A DNA stretch of 64,000 nucleotides from Eriocheir sinensis. Taxonomy: Eukaryota; Arthropoda; Malacostraca; Decapoda; Varunidae. Numbering within the stretch: position 1 is the stretch's first letter; each line of letters starts with the position of its first letter. A program made the position numbers and the translations under genes. The stretch lies in assembly GCF_024679095.1 (NCBI RefSeq), contig NC_066509.1, positions 22,479,479 through 22,543,478 of the forward strand. Reading direction: 5' to 3'. Below are positions 10,842 to 22,709 of the stretch, piece after piece. The notes under the pieces are model-generated. The model saw nothing but the letters and a program-made list of their open reading frames with translations. It did not search any database and was not told the origin of the DNA.

Positions 10842-11217
10842 TTTTTTTTTTTTTTTTTTTACGTTGTTGCCTATTGTGCCGGTAGGCATCTTCCCGGTGG
10901 GGCCTGATGGTCGGCCCAAGGCTTCTTCCAGGTGGGGCCTGATGGTCGGCCCAGCCCGTTCTGGCGCAGGCGAGTGTTTATAGTGGCGCCATCTTGCATT
11001 GGCTCATGCTGCCCCCCGGAACTCGTACTTGATTCGCTTGGACGGCTTCCTCTAGAGTTCGGGTTGATGGGTGGTCTTCAGGACAGCATGTGGGTAGTTT
11101 TCAGCCACTCGGCAGCGACCGAAAAATCCGAGTGGTAGCGTGAGGATTCGAACCCGCGTCGTCCATCACGCGGCGAATGTGGGTCCAGTACGCTATCACT
11201 TCGGCCACCGCCTACCC
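10842..11217 (-). mobile_element. SINE-1 copy a, tRNA-derived SINE with poly(A) tail
   Basis: On the minus strand the head is tRNA-like: an A-box-like block at 11,191-11,209 and a canonical B box GGGTTCGAATCC at 11,144-11,155, the internal promoter of RNA polymerase III. The body includes a duplicated word GGGCCGACCATCAGGCCCCA (10,888-10,955). It ends with a poly(A) tail seen as poly(T) at 10,842-10,860. Related copies lie at 31,367-31,742 and 33,905-34,031. It has no coding capacity and would depend on a LINE for movement. Confidence 0.85.
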
Positions 11218-11907
11218 TTAATGAGATGCATACTCCATACGAGGGCGGACAAGGCCCCTGTATATGGACAGCAACTGTGCAGGGGAGAAGAACTGGCGGA
11301 GACGGTACAGAACGCCCAGCCTCGAGGAAACTGATTTAGTAAGAGATGAGATGTGAAGTTTCCAGTTGAGATTTTGAGTTAAGGATAGACCGAGGATGTT
11401 TAGTGTTGAGAAAGGTGATAGCTGGGTGTTGTCAAAGAATAGGGGATAGTTGTTTGGAAGATTGTGTCGAGTGGATAGGTGGAGAAACTGTGTTTTTGAG
11501 GCGTTGAAGGACACCAGGTTCTTCTTGCCCCAGTCGGAAATAATAGTAAGGTCTGAGGCTAAGCGTTCTGCAGCCTCCAGCCTTGAGTCGTTAAGTTCCT
11601 GAAGGGTGGGTCTTCTATTAAAAGAAGTTGAGTAATGCAGAGTGGAATCATCGGCGTAGGAATGGATAGGACAGTTCGTTTTGGAAAGAAGATCATCAAT
11701 GAACAACAGAAAAAGAGTGGGAGATTTAGGGGAAGAACAGTGACCGTCTACCACGGCAGAAATACGCAGAACGGTCAGAAAGGAAACTGGAGATAAAGGT
11801 ACAGAGAGAAGGATAGAAACCGTAAGAGGGTAGTTTAGAAAGCAAAGATTTGTGCCAGACCCTATCAAAAGCTTTTGATATGTCCAGCGCAATAGCAAAA
11901 GTTTCAC
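11218..11907 (-). pseudogene. LINE-A copy 2 reverse transcriptase, 3' part, with motif deletion
   Basis: The frame contains VDGHCSSPKS joined directly to PTLFLLFIDDLL, so the segment carrying SGVPQGS, present in copies 3 and 4, is gone by an in-frame deletion of about 36 bp. The catalytic SYADDSTLHYS and the thumb motif LGLSLTQNLNWKLH are kept. The frame stops at YASH where the SINE was inserted. With motif 4 missing it cannot be an active reverse transcriptase. Confidence 0.85.
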
Positions 11908-12084
11908 CGAAACGGCTCAGAGAGGATGACCAAGAGTCAGTTAAGAAGGCTAGGAGATCACCAGTAGAACGCCCCTTGAGGAACCCATACTGGCGATCAG
12001 AGAGAAGTTCAGAAGTGGAAAGGTGCTTTTGAATCTTCCGGTTAAGGATTGATTCAAAAGCTTTAGATAGACAAGAAAGTAAAG

Positions 12085-12771
12085 CTATAGGACGGTAGTT
12101 TGAGGGATGTTGATGTTGAGGGAGGTAGATGTTGACAGGCAGAGGCGAAAGAGTTTGACCAGGCAGGGTGACAGCACGGAGGCACAGCTTTTAAGGACAA
12201 TAGGAGGCACTCCATCAGGTCCATAAGCCTTCTGAGGATTGAGGCCAGAGAGGGCATAGAAAACATCATTTTGAAGAATCTTTATAAGAGGCATAAAGGA
12301 GTCAGAGGGGGGATGAGTTGGAGGAATATGCCCAGAATCGTCCAGAGTGGAGTTTTTAGAAAAAGTTTGAGAGAAGAGTTCAGCCTTAGAGATAGATGAG
12401 ACGGCAGTGTTGCCGTCAGGATTGAGGAGTGGAGGGAAAGATGAAGAAGTGAAGTTGGAGGAGATGTTTTTGGCTAGATGCCAGAAGTCACGGGAAGAGT
12501 TAGAGAAAGCAAGGTTTTGACATTTTCTATTAATGAAAGAATTTTTGGTTAGTCGGAGAATAGATTTGGCACGATTTCGGGCAGAAATGTAAAGTTCATA
12601 ATTAGCATTAGTTTGAAGGCTCTGGTACCTTTGTGAGCTACCTCTATCATGGACAGCACGAGAACAAGCGTGATTAAACCAAGGCTTTTTAGCGTGAGGA
12701 GTAGAGAAAGAACGAGGAATGTATGCCTCCATTCCAGAGACAATCACCTCTGTGATGCGCTGAGCACACAC
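12085..12771 (-). pseudogene. LINE-A copy 2 linker and start of reverse transcriptase
   Basis: This 228-codon minus-strand frame runs from the region after the endonuclease through KAYGPDGVPPIVLKS, the start of the reverse-transcriptase finger domain. It ends where a deletion near 12,110 removes the sequence before NYRPIALLS. Small deletions near 12,640 (against copies 1 and 3) shift the frame locally. Confidence 0.75.
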
Positions 12772-12939
12772 AGAGGGGTCTCTATCCTGGAAGCAATAAT
12801 CATTCCACGGGAATGGAAAAGTACATCCTCAGGTTGTCCCACCGAGCTGAAGCAAAATGCCAGAAGCATCGCCTCTTCGGTGGGTCCAGAGGGTGTACAG
12901 GAGCGATAGGACAGGATGCAGAAATAAGATTGTGATCGG

Positions 12940-13781
12940 AGGAGCCCAACGGAGGACAGTTTGACAGAATAAGCAGAAGGGTTTGAGGTAAGGAAGAGGT
13001 CTAGAATGTTGGGCCGATCTCCAAGACGGTCGGGAATACGTGTAGGGTGCTGGACCAACTGCTCTAGGTCGTTGAGGATAGCACAGTTGTAGGCTTGTTC
13101 ACCAGGATGGTCAGTGAAAGAGGATGAAAGCCAAAGCTGGTGGTGAACATTGAAATCTCCTAGGATGGAGATTTCAGCGAAGGGAGAGTGGGTCAAGATG
13201 TGCTCCACTTTAGAATTCAAATAGTCAAAGAATTGTACATAGTTGGTAGAGTTAGGTGAGAGATAAACAGCACAGATGTATTTATTAATAGAATGACAAT
13301 GAAGTTTTAGCCAGATGGTGGAAAATTCAGAAGAGTCAAGGTCGTAGGCACGAGAGCAAGTGATGTCGTTGCGCACGAAGGCGCAACATCCAGCTTTGGA
13401 TTGAAATTTAGGATAGAGATAGTAGGAGGGAACAGAGTAGAGATTGCTGTCAGTAGCCTCAGAAACCTGTGTTTCGGTAAGGAAGAGAAGGTGAGGTTTA
13501 GAGGAGGAGAGATGATGTTCCACAGAATGAAAATTAGAGCGAAGACCGCGAATGTTGCAGAAATTGAGAAGAAAGAGGTTCGAGGAGTTATCAAGACACC
13601 TCTCGGGTCGGCAGCCAGAAGGGGAGTCCTCCCTGGGGGAATTTGTGGTCCCCCCCCAGGCGGGGACTCCGAGGCTTGGTGTATGTGCGCCATTTTGAAA
13701 TTTTAATTTTGGGAAAAGGTGTATATGTTGTGTGAATGTAGTGTGGTGTGGATAAAGAGAGGATCTATCTTTAGAGAGCAT
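12940..13781 (-). pseudogene. LINE-A copy 2 endonuclease domain with upstream leader frame
   Basis: A minus-strand frame starting at 13,781 (MLSKDRSS) reads through a leader of about 60 residues into the EEP endonuclease: [28 protein letters not shown] two-base deletion near 12,955 shifts the frame just before the catalytic SSDHNL block, which copies 1 and 3 keep. The leader is fused in frame with the nuclease here, but copy 1 has an indel between them, so the true start of ORF2 is not settled. Confidence 0.8.
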
Positions 13782-14370
13782 GCTGAACTACTCTCCGGTG
13801 TTGGTGAGACAATAGGGAAACGGTTAGTGAGGACATGGGAAGGGTCTTTGGAGGGCTTCAGCTCCCTTCTCACCTCCCATATATACCTCACCGGGAGTGG
13901 CTTGCGCCCGTTCGGTAGGTGTCTTCCTACCTACTCCAGCCAAGTTGGGAGAGAGAGGATGTGGTCTGGGTAATCTTTTATTTTCTGCTTAAACACTTTT
14001 GTTATGAGGTTAAAGGTGATTAGGTCTTTGGTTTTAAGCCATTGTAAATCTTTAAATAATGGAGTGACATGATCGTATTTCCTTGCTTTCCCATCTGCCA
14101 CTTTTATCGCGAAGTTTTGTAGTTTTTGCACTTTGTTTATTAAAGTTGAGTTTGTTGTCCCCCATATTGTGATGACGTATTTTATGATGCTTAATACCAA
14201 AGTCTGAATAACCATTATGCGTGTTTCTTTGTTGAACAGATCTTTGTGCCTGTTAATGAAATTTAAGGTTCCCATTGTTTTCCTAGTCATTTCATTTATG
14301 TGTTTGTCGAAGGTCATGTGTGAATCCAGATGTAAGCCAAAGTTTTTAACATGGAAGAGGGAAAGATGGA

Positions 14371-14629
14371 TTATGATAATATAGATAACAAACAAACATC
14401 ACTTTTAACCCTCTGCGACCTTTCTAAAGCCTTCGACAGTGTCAGCCACACCATCTTACTCCGAAAACTTCAACAGATTAATGTTGACACCTACTGGTTT
14501 GACAATTACCTCGATGACAGGTCACAGTCAGTCCGCATTAAATACATCGTCTCATCCAAGAAATCAGTAGCCTTGAGTCCCCAAGGTTCAATACTAGGCC
14601 CAACATTATTCAATATCCATGTAAATGAC
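14371..14629 (+). repeat. Inverted-repeat arm 1, copy 2
   Basis: Reverse complement of 14,874-15,135 apart from a few substitutions and a 3-bp deletion. It corresponds to 2,065-2,326. Confidence 0.88.
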
Positions 14630-14873
14630 CATCACATCTGATGGTGGTGTTATTAGGTATGTGTGCCAGGAGTTGGCGTGTGCCTGGGAAGATACATTGT
14701 GTCTTATTGATGTTTAGTTGAAGGCCGTTCTGTAGAAAATAGGTTCTTATTTGTTTCAAAGAGATCTCAGTTTTATTAATTAAAGTATTTATTTCGTTGA
14801 TATTACCGCTGTGGAGGAACTGTGTGTCGTCGGCGTATTGTACTAGAAGGCAGTTATTGATATAGGTAGATAT

Positions 14874-15135
14874 GTCCTTTACATGGATATTGAATAATGT
14901 TGGGCCTAGTATTGAACCTTGGGGGACTCCAAAGGCTACTGATTTCTTGGATGAGACGATGTCTTTAATGCGGACTGACTGTGACCTGTCATCGAGGTAA
15001 TTGTCAAACCAGTAGGTGTCAACATTAACCTGTTGAAGTTTTCGGAGTAAGATGGTGTGGCTGACACTGTCGAAGGCTTTAGAAAGGTCGCAGAGTGTTA
15101 AAAGTGATATTTGTTTGTTATCTATATTATCATAA
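14874..15135 (-). repeat. Inverted-repeat arm 2, copy 2
   Basis: Original-orientation palm segment of LINE-B, matching 2,571-2,832. Confidence 0.88.
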
Positions 15136-15150
15136 ATCTTATTGGTAATG

Positions 15151-15571
<421 letters not shown>

Positions 15572-16788
15572 CAGAGGTTTCAGAGTGATTCAAGTGTGTT
15601 GTGTTTCCGGTGTTTTTGAGTGTGATCTGGCTGTTTCCGGGTGTTCTGCGTGGGTTTCAGAGTGATTCAAGTGTGTTGTGTTTCCGGTGTTTTTGCGTGT
15701 GATTTGGCTGCTTCTAAGTGTACTGCGTGGGTTTCAGAGCGTTTTGAGTGTGCTGTTTTGTTTCCGGTGTTTTTGTTGTACTTCCGGTGTTTTTGCGAGT
15801 GACTTGAGGGTGTTTACTCGTGCTTGTGCTTGGGTTTCTGAGTGTTTCGTGTGTCCCGAGTGTGACTTTGTGTTCCCGAGTGTCTCACGCGTGATTTGGG
15901 TGTGTCGACAACTGACCCTTTGAATTCCCTGAGGATTCAATCTGCTCCTCCTCATTACACCCTCTTTAAATCCCCTAGAGGATTAACACTTCCTACACCC
16001 CTTTCCCTCACCTCACCTAAGCCCCCCCCCACCCTCGCTCACCTCACATCCCTTTTGCTCCTCCTCATCCCCTAGAGGATTAGCCCTCCCTACTCCTCCC
16101 TCACCTCCACATATTTCTAAGCCCTTCCCCCCTCACTCACCTTTCCTCACATCCTATTTACCCATCCCTTCACCCACCTTACCTCGCCTCTTTCTTAACC
16201 TTTATTGTTCTCACACACCTCACTCACCTCACATCCCTTCCTACTCCTCCACTCTCCCACATAACACCTTTCCCAAACTCCTCTCACTCATCTCACCTAT
16301 TTCCTAACCCTAACCTTGATCTCACACACCACTCACCGCCTCCCTTTCCCCCTCTCTACTCACCTCACATCCCTTCCTACTCCTCCTCTCTCCCACCTCA
16401 CCTAATTCCAAAACCTCCTTGATCTCACACACCTCACTCACCGCCTCTTTTCCCTCTTTACTCACCTCACATCTCTTCCTACTCCTCCACTCGCGCACCT
16501 CTCCTATTTCCTAATCCTCCTTGATCTCACACACCTCACTCACCGCCTCCCTTTCCCCCTCTTTACTCACCTCACATCCCTTCCTACTCCTCCTCTCTCC
16601 CACCTCACCTATTTCCTAACCCTCCTTGATCTCACACACCTCTCTTTCCCCCTCTTTACTCACCTCACATCCCTTCCTACTTCTCCTCTCTCTCACTTTT
16701 CCTCCATTACTAAACTACCTCTCACACACCTCACCCCCTTTCCTAATCCCCTTTACTCTGTGTTTTTATCTCTTTCATTTCAGCTAAG

Positions 16789-17022
16789 ATGGCGCCTAAG
16801 AAGTGCAGTACTTGTAACGGTAGCTTCTCAGCTCACTTTTTTACAGGGCGTTCTGCTGTCTGTCGACTGTGTCTGTCCAGGCAGCATCTCGAGACAAGAC
16901 TGCAGGAGCAGGAAGAGAAGATGGAAGAAGGCCAGAATAAAATAATAGAGCTTTCTCACCTGGCAGCATCTCGAGACAAGACTGAAGGAGCAAGAAGAGA
17001 ATATGGAAGCAGTTCATATTAA
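16789..17022 (+). pseudogene. LINE-C ORF1 copy 2, N-terminal part (frameshifted)
   Basis: It starts MAPKKCSTC as in copy 1, with the two Cys-x2-Cys pairs and the first coiled-coil segment. A small deletion near 16,960-16,970 within the duplicated coiled-coil segment shifts the frame, so the zinc and coil part is separated from the esterase part. Confidence 0.82.
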
Positions 17023-18208
17023 AATAATAGAGGTTTATCTCATTGTTGGCTACTTGCAGGAATTCATACAAGCTATCGTTGCTGTGGTGCCAAACCCTTC
17101 TCCAACCGCCCCCTTGCCCTCAGCGGTACCGTCGACACCAGCGGACAACACCACGCAACGGGAGGATGCTAATGGCACCGACCATGATGGCTTCACCGTC
17201 GTGAATGGAGGAGCCAAGCCAGCCAGACAAGCGATTTATCCTGTTCATTGCTTCAACAGGTTTGCCATTCTGGAGGAGGAGGACGAGCAGGAGAGCACCT
17301 TCCTGGTGGGTGACTCCATGATTCGCCAGCAGGTCGTTGAGTTCTGCGGCAGAGTTCCTCGTCGAAGACGGAACTATTGCTATCCTGGTGCTGGGATCGA
17401 CGACATAACTGCTGCTCTTGAGGAGATCTCCCCCCAGGCTACTAATGATTCACTGTTTGTTATTCACACAGGTACGAACGACGTCACCACGACCCGGTCT
17501 GAGGAACTCCTGGAGAAGTACCGTAGGCTCATCCAGCAGTATAAGACTAAATCCCCTAACATTTTGATTTCAGGAGTTCTACCACGGACTTGGGCGGAGA
17601 GCGACTTGTTCAGTAAGGCCTTCAGCCTAAACAACCGCTTACAGACTCTTTGTAGGGAGCTTGACGTGGAGTTCCTAAACGCATGGGACAATTTCTATGG
17701 ACAAAATGAGCTCTTTCACAGGGACGGATTGCACCTTTCTCCCATCGGGGCAGCCAGACTCGGAAGGCTCCTCAACGAAGCAGTGCGTGTCATCCGAACA
17801 AAAAAACAAGTCACGGCCACGTCCCTCCACCCCGCCCGTGTAAATAGACGCCGTGCATCACAACAAACCCGTAACCGTGATCCCGCAAGTACCACCACCT
17901 CTATTACCAAGCCTCTAGATAACTTAAAAATCCTTAGTTTCAATGCGCGTAGCGTAAGAAACAAATTTGATGAACTGAGATGTCTTGCTTTAACAGAAAA
18001 TTTTGACATAATTGCTATAACTGAAACATTTATCGACACCACAAATATTGATTTAAGTTCCGAATACAACATAGATGGCTACAGACTCTTCAACAAAGAT
18101 CGTGTAAACCGTAGAGGCGGTGGCGTCGCCCTTTATGTCAAAAGCTATTTGCAACCCACTGACAAAACACTGGAAACAGTAACGTTGAACATTTGTGCGT
18201 GCGAGTAA
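17003..18208 (+). CDS. LINE-C copy 2: esterase domain fused in frame to the endonuclease N-terminus
   Basis: This 401-codon frame covers the SGNH esterase-like domain (VGDSMIRQ, GTNDVT, RDGLHLSPIGAARLG) and then continues without a stop into the EEP endonuclease (LSFNARSVRNKF, ITETFID, GGVALYVKSY). In copy 1 the two domains lie in different frames; the difference comes from one-base changes in an A run (about 17,803) and a C run (about 17,832). Either the ancestral element had ORF1 and ORF2 as one reading frame or the fusion is accidental or a sequencing effect in homopolymers. It ends NICACE at the same frameshift seen in copy 1. Confidence 0.75.
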   Translation: MEAVHIKIIEVYLIVGYLQEFIQAIVAVVPNPSPTAPLPSAVPSTPADNTTQREDANGTDHDGFTVVNGGAKPARQAIYPVHCFNRFAILEEEDEQESTFLVGDSMIRQQVVEFCGRVPRRRRNYCYPGAGIDDITAALEEISPQATNDSLFVIHTGTNDVTTTRSEELLEKYRRLIQQYKTKSPNILISGVLPRTWAESDLFSKAFSLNNRLQTLCRELDVEFLNAWDNFYGQNELFHRDGLHLSPIGAARLGRLLNEAVRVIRTKKQVTATSLHPARVNRRRASQQTRNRDPASTTTSITKPLDNLKILSFNARSVRNKFDELRCLALTENFDIIAITETFIDTTNIDLSSEYNIDGYRLFNKDRVNRRGGGVALYVKSYLQPTDKTLETVTLNICACE

Positions 18209-19047
18209 ACATTGCAAAAGTCAACTTAAATATATCTGTCACCTACAGACCTCCCGGGCAATCACTCGATGACGACCTTGAAATGTACAGCGTCTTAAGG
18301 CAGTCACTTAATAACAGCGACTCACTGATATTAGGAGACTTTAACCTCCCCATATCGACTGGGCGACACTGTCAGGTACAGAAGGCGAGTCACATAGAAT
18401 GATCGAATTTCTAGAAGAAAATTATCTAAGCCAAATGGTTTCTGAGCCAACTCGACAAAATAATATACTCGACCTTGTTATAACGACCCAAGATAACCTA
18501 GTCAGTAGTGTCACGGTAGGAGAACACCTCGGTTCTTGCGATCATAAATTAGTGCGCGTCGACATTAAAGCTCAATCATCAGTGACTGAAAATAAAGTAA
18601 AGGTGCCCAATTTCAAAAGAGCTAACTTCGTAGAAATCCGACAAAAACTAACAGAAATACAACTATCAGATGACGGCAACGTAGAGGAAGCCTGGCTAAG
18701 CCTTAAAAATCACTTACTCACTCAGCAGAACACATTCGTCCCTTGTGCGAGAAGCGAATTAACACTAATAAAAGCCCACCGTGGTTTAATAGCGAAATTA
18801 AACAATCAGTCAATGAGAGAAAATTGTTTTACAGGTTAAAGAAAGAACAAAGCACGCCCGAAAACATTAGACTTTATAATGATGCCAGGCGACGAGAAAA
18901 AAACTAGTAGGTCAGGCAAAGCGTAGATACGAAGAAAATATTGCAGCCAACTGTAAAAATAATCCGAAATCTTTCTTCAGTTACATAAACAACAGAAAGG
19001 CGATCAAAAGTGGTATTGGACCTTTAACAAACAGCGACGGTGCACTA
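18193..19047 (+). pseudogene. LINE-C ORF2 copy 2, rest of endonuclease and linker
   Basis: It carries YRPPGQ, LGDFNLP, SEPTRQNNILDLVIT and SCDHKLVRV over two frames (18,193-18,402 and 18,399-18,839), followed by a basic linker broken near 18,895. The breaks at about 18,365 and 18,840 are shared with copy 1. Confidence 0.8.
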
Positions 19048-20691
19048 GTGACTGACAGCCAACACATTGCAAACCTCTTAAACAATTACTTTTCCTCGGT
19101 GTTTAATACTAACAGTCTTCCTCTCGCTACCACCAACACCAGTACTATTGTAAATCTCGAGCATGCATTGCCTAATTTTGAAATAACAACCGATGAAGTC
19201 CTTAAAGCTCTCCATTCACTTAAAACAAATAAAAGTCCTGGACCTGACAAAATATATCCAACTCTGCTGAAAGAAACAAAGAGCGAAATACTCCCCTCCC
19301 TCACAACCGTATTCAATATGCCCTTGCGACAAGGCATCGTCCCTTCAGATTGGAAAAAGGCTAACGTGACACCGATTTTCAAGAAAGGTGATAAAAAAGT
19401 ACCAGGTAATTACAGGCCCATTAGTCTAACTTCGGTTGTAGGTAAGCTACTTGAGGGCATAATTAGAGACAAAATTGTGAATTACCTTGAAAGCCACTCA
19501 TTGATTGGGGACTCACAACATGGCTTCCGAAACAAAAGATCCTGCCTATCAAACCTATTAACCTTTTATAACGACCTCTTCACTGTTTATGACGTAACCA
19601 AATCACTGGACGTAGTCTATCTTGATTTCCAGAAAGCGTTTGATAAAGTCCCGCATCATAAATTACTTTACAAATTAAAGCAAATAGGTATTGACGGTCA
19701 AGTAAACCAATGGATCGCGAATTGGTTGAGCAACAGACAACAAAGAGTAGTGATTGACGGATTTAACTCAGAGTGGGCGCCTGTCACTAGTGGCGTCCCT
19801 CAGGGCTCGGTCCTTTGCCCAGTGCTCTTCATTATTTACATCAACGACGTGGATGTTGGCCTCAATAACCGCATTAGTAAATTTGCAGACGACACAAAGA
19901 TTGGCAACTCGGTTCTCACTGACGAAGACAGGCAAAGCCTTCAAGAGGATTTGCACAAAATTTCAGCTTGGTCGGATAGATGGGAGATGCCCTTTAACGT
20001 AGACAAGTGCCAGGTCCTTCAAGTTGGAACGAGGAATTAGAAGTTCGAATACGAAATGCGCTGCGTTAAACTCAAAAGCGTTCAATGCGTCAAAGACTTG
20101 GGGGTCAAAATCGCGTCAAACCTCAAATTCTCACAGCAATGCATCGATGCAGCAAATAAAGCGAACAGAATGTTGGGCTTCATTAAAAGAAACTTTGTAT
20201 TCAAGAATAAAGATGTAATACTCCCGCTCTACAACAGTTTAGTCAGACCCCACTTGGAATATGCGGTACAGTTTTGGTCTCCCCACCATGCAAAGGATAT
20301 TGCTAAATTAGAAGGTGTTCAGCGTCGGGCAACGAAAATGATCCCTTCCTTGCGCAACAAATCCTACGAAGAAAGGCTTTCTACCCTTAACATGTTCTCT
20401 CTTGAGAAACGTCGCCTCCGAGGAAAACTGATCGAATGTTTTAAAATACTTAATGGTTTCACGAATGTAGACAGAACAACATTGTTTATGATCGATGACA
20501 CTTTGCGCACGAGGAACAATGGCGTAAAACTCAGATGTAGACAAGTAAATTCAGACTGCACCAAATTTTTCTTCACCAACGTTGTAGTGCGAGAATGGAA
20601 TAAGCTTCCACCGTCAGTGGTCCAGTGTAACACGATTGACTCCTTCAAAAATAAGCTCGACCGTCACTTCCTTCAACTTAATATCAACTAG
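19048..20691 (+). pseudogene. LINE-C ORF2 copy 2, reverse transcriptase and C-terminal domain with one in-frame stop
   Basis: The reverse transcriptase shows KSPGPDKIYPTLL, NYRPISLTS, LDFQKAFDKVPH, SGVPQGSVLCPVLF and FADDTKI. A single TAG at 20,038-20,040 interrupts the frame after VGTRN; the same frame resumes and runs intact to 20,691, ending DRHFLQLNIN. Apart from this stop the whole 1.6 kb is open, so the domain decayed recently. The same TAG is in copy 1, so it existed before the duplication. Confidence 0.88.
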
Positions 20692-20989
20692 AGTAGAAAT
20701 GCAACGTTTTGGAGTCTTCTGATTAATGTAAAATCACTTAGGTTTAAGGACAGACCACCAAGTCTAGACCATGGGGTCTGTGTGGTCTGATTTTCTATGT
20801 AAATCTATGTAAATCTATCTCTCTCTTACCTGTACAAATGGTCAAAAATTCTCTCCATGCTTCGGCCAGTCCGTAACTACTTTACCTCCTCCTCCTCCTA
20901 ATCCTCTTCCCTCCCAAAAGTTTTTTCCTCCCTTCTTCATAGATGAAAATCAGTCGTCCGTCATACTCCTCCTTCTTCCTTGGTGTTTT

Positions 20990-21310
<321 letters not shown>

Positions 21311-21483
21311 TATAAACATATTTCTACAAAAAGGAGGGTCAAAATTACACTTTTTTGGTATAACTATTGTAAGAGCCTGTGTATGGAACAAAATGAATTG
21401 TCGACTGTTGACACATACAAACATACAAACACAAAACACGAAGAAGAAAGAAAACGTGTAAAAGCAATTTGGAATATTGTCAG

Positions 21484-22068
21484 TCTCTCTCTCTCTCTGC
21501 CTTCATATTTCCTCCTCCTCCTCCCCACCTGTACCCACTTTATTCTTCCTTCCTTTTCCCATCTCCCTCCTCACCTATTATACATCAATTATCTTATTTC
21601 CTTCCCTTCCTTTACCCTTTCATCCCCTGCTTTATTTCCTACCTTCTTTCCCTCTTATTTCTTCTGATTTTTCTCCTTCACTTGCTTTCCTTTCCTTCCA
21701 CACATAGTCCATCTTTCCCTCCTTACCTTTTCTCCATTCTTAACTATTATCATTTTGCCTGTTTACCTTCCTTCTTTCCTTCTATCCTACCTCTTTACTC
21801 CCCTTCTTCACTTTCCTCCTTCCTCCCCTCCTCTTTACCTCATCTTCCTTTCCCATTCCTACCTGTCTATATTATGAAATCACCGATAAATCCTTAACTC
21901 CCTTCCCTCTAATCCTTCCTCTCCCTCCTCCTCCTTCTTCCTCTCTCCCTTTTCCCCACCTGTCCTCTCTCTTACAAACACGAAGTCATTTCTGTACATA
22001 AGATAGGCCTTGTTTTAGGGGTCAAGGAGGGGGGAGAAGTGGGAGGAGGAGGAGGAGGAGGAGGAGGA
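21484..22068. other. Pyrimidine-rich stretch ending in (GGA)n, copy 2
   Basis: Counterpart of 8,820-9,410. It is CTTCC-rich to about 21,960 with (GGA)n at about 22,045-22,071. No gene is supported. Confidence 0.8.
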
Positions 22069-22368
22069 GGAAACATGGAAACATGGAATGAAAGGCAACA
22101 GAAAGACTATTGGGTCATGACGAGGTTGCCTGCTGTAGAGCCGTGATCTGCCTGAGAGTCACTTGGTGCCTGCAGAGCAGTTCAAGGCATTTCGGTGCGT
22201 ATTTTCAGTTCACTCCTGTAGTCACGAAGTGACGGTCGATGCGATTTTTGAAGGAGTTGATGGTTACTGCACTTACTACTTCAGCAGGGAGGTCGTTCCA
22301 ATGGCGTATGACTCGGTTAGAGAAAAAACTCCTTCCAATGTCTCTGTTGCATCGCTTTGCTTGAATAG
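22069..22368 (-). mobile_element. LINE-D copy 2, 3'-terminal fragment
   Basis: The minus-strand frame ending at 22,205 reads RDIGRSFFSNRVIRHWNDLP then SFKNRIDRHFVTTGVN and a stop, the C-terminus of a CR1-like ORF2. The 3' tail with CCATGTTT repeats is at about 22,069-22,085. Upstream sequence is replaced by (GGA)n at 22,369. Confidence 0.82.
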
Positions 22369-22709
22369 GGAGGAGGAGGAGGAGGAGGAGGAGGAGGAGG
22401 AAGAGGAGGAGGAGGAGGAGGAAAAGGGGGAGAAGGATGAGGTGGTAAATAAGGGGGGAAAGGAGAAAAGATGAAGGCAGGAGGGAAAAAAAGTAAAATG
22501 AAAAAAAAAGGAGATGAGGTGGGAGGGAAAAAAATAAAAATGAGAAAAAAAGGAAAGGAGGGAATATTTGGAGGAAAGAGTTGGAGGAGAAAACGAGGAA
22601 GGGTAATTGTGTGGGAAATACCGAAGACAGGGCGATGATACGAAGGAGGAAGAGAAGGGAGGATGGGAGAGGAGTAGGAGACATGACACATACACAAAGG
22701 GGTTAGTTT

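Larger units (their letters stand above)
10807..13925 (-). mobile_element. LINE-A copy 2, interrupted by SINE-1 and by deletions
   Basis: The minus strand covers the 5' leader (13,925 to about 13,600), endonuclease, linker and reverse transcriptase to about 11,220. A SINE occupies 10,842-11,217. About 30 bp of LINE-A resume at 10,807-10,840, matching 53,119-53,147 of copy 4, so the SINE sits inside LINE-A. The 3' rest is missing. Relative to copies 3 and 4 there is a deletion near 11,735 that removes the SGVPQGS motif and another near 12,110 that removes the block before NYRPIALLS. Confidence 0.85.
13931..15135 (-). mobile_element. LINE-B copy 2 with the same inverted duplication
   Basis: This is the segmental duplicate of 1,625-2,832. 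It carries the thumb domain (13,931-14,350), the inverted palm arm (14,371-14,629, plus) and the original palm arm (14,874-15,135, minus). A three-base loss in the plus arm near 14,573 removes part of the GVPQGS word. Sharing the inverted structure shows it predates the 12.3 kb duplication. Confidence 0.85.
15572..20818 (+). mobile_element. LINE-C copy 2, nearly full-length CR1-like retrotransposon
   Basis: Segmental duplicate of 3,073-8,284 with the same order: 77-bp leader repeats (from about 15,577), pyrimidine leader (about 15,930-16,788), ORF1, ORF2, the 3' hairpin (20,751-20,789) and the CTATGTAAAT tail (20,795-20,818). It lacks the private frameshift of copy 1 near 7,690, so the C-terminal domain is intact from 20,056 to 20,691. 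It carries its own lesions in ORF1 near 16,970. Confidence 0.9.
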
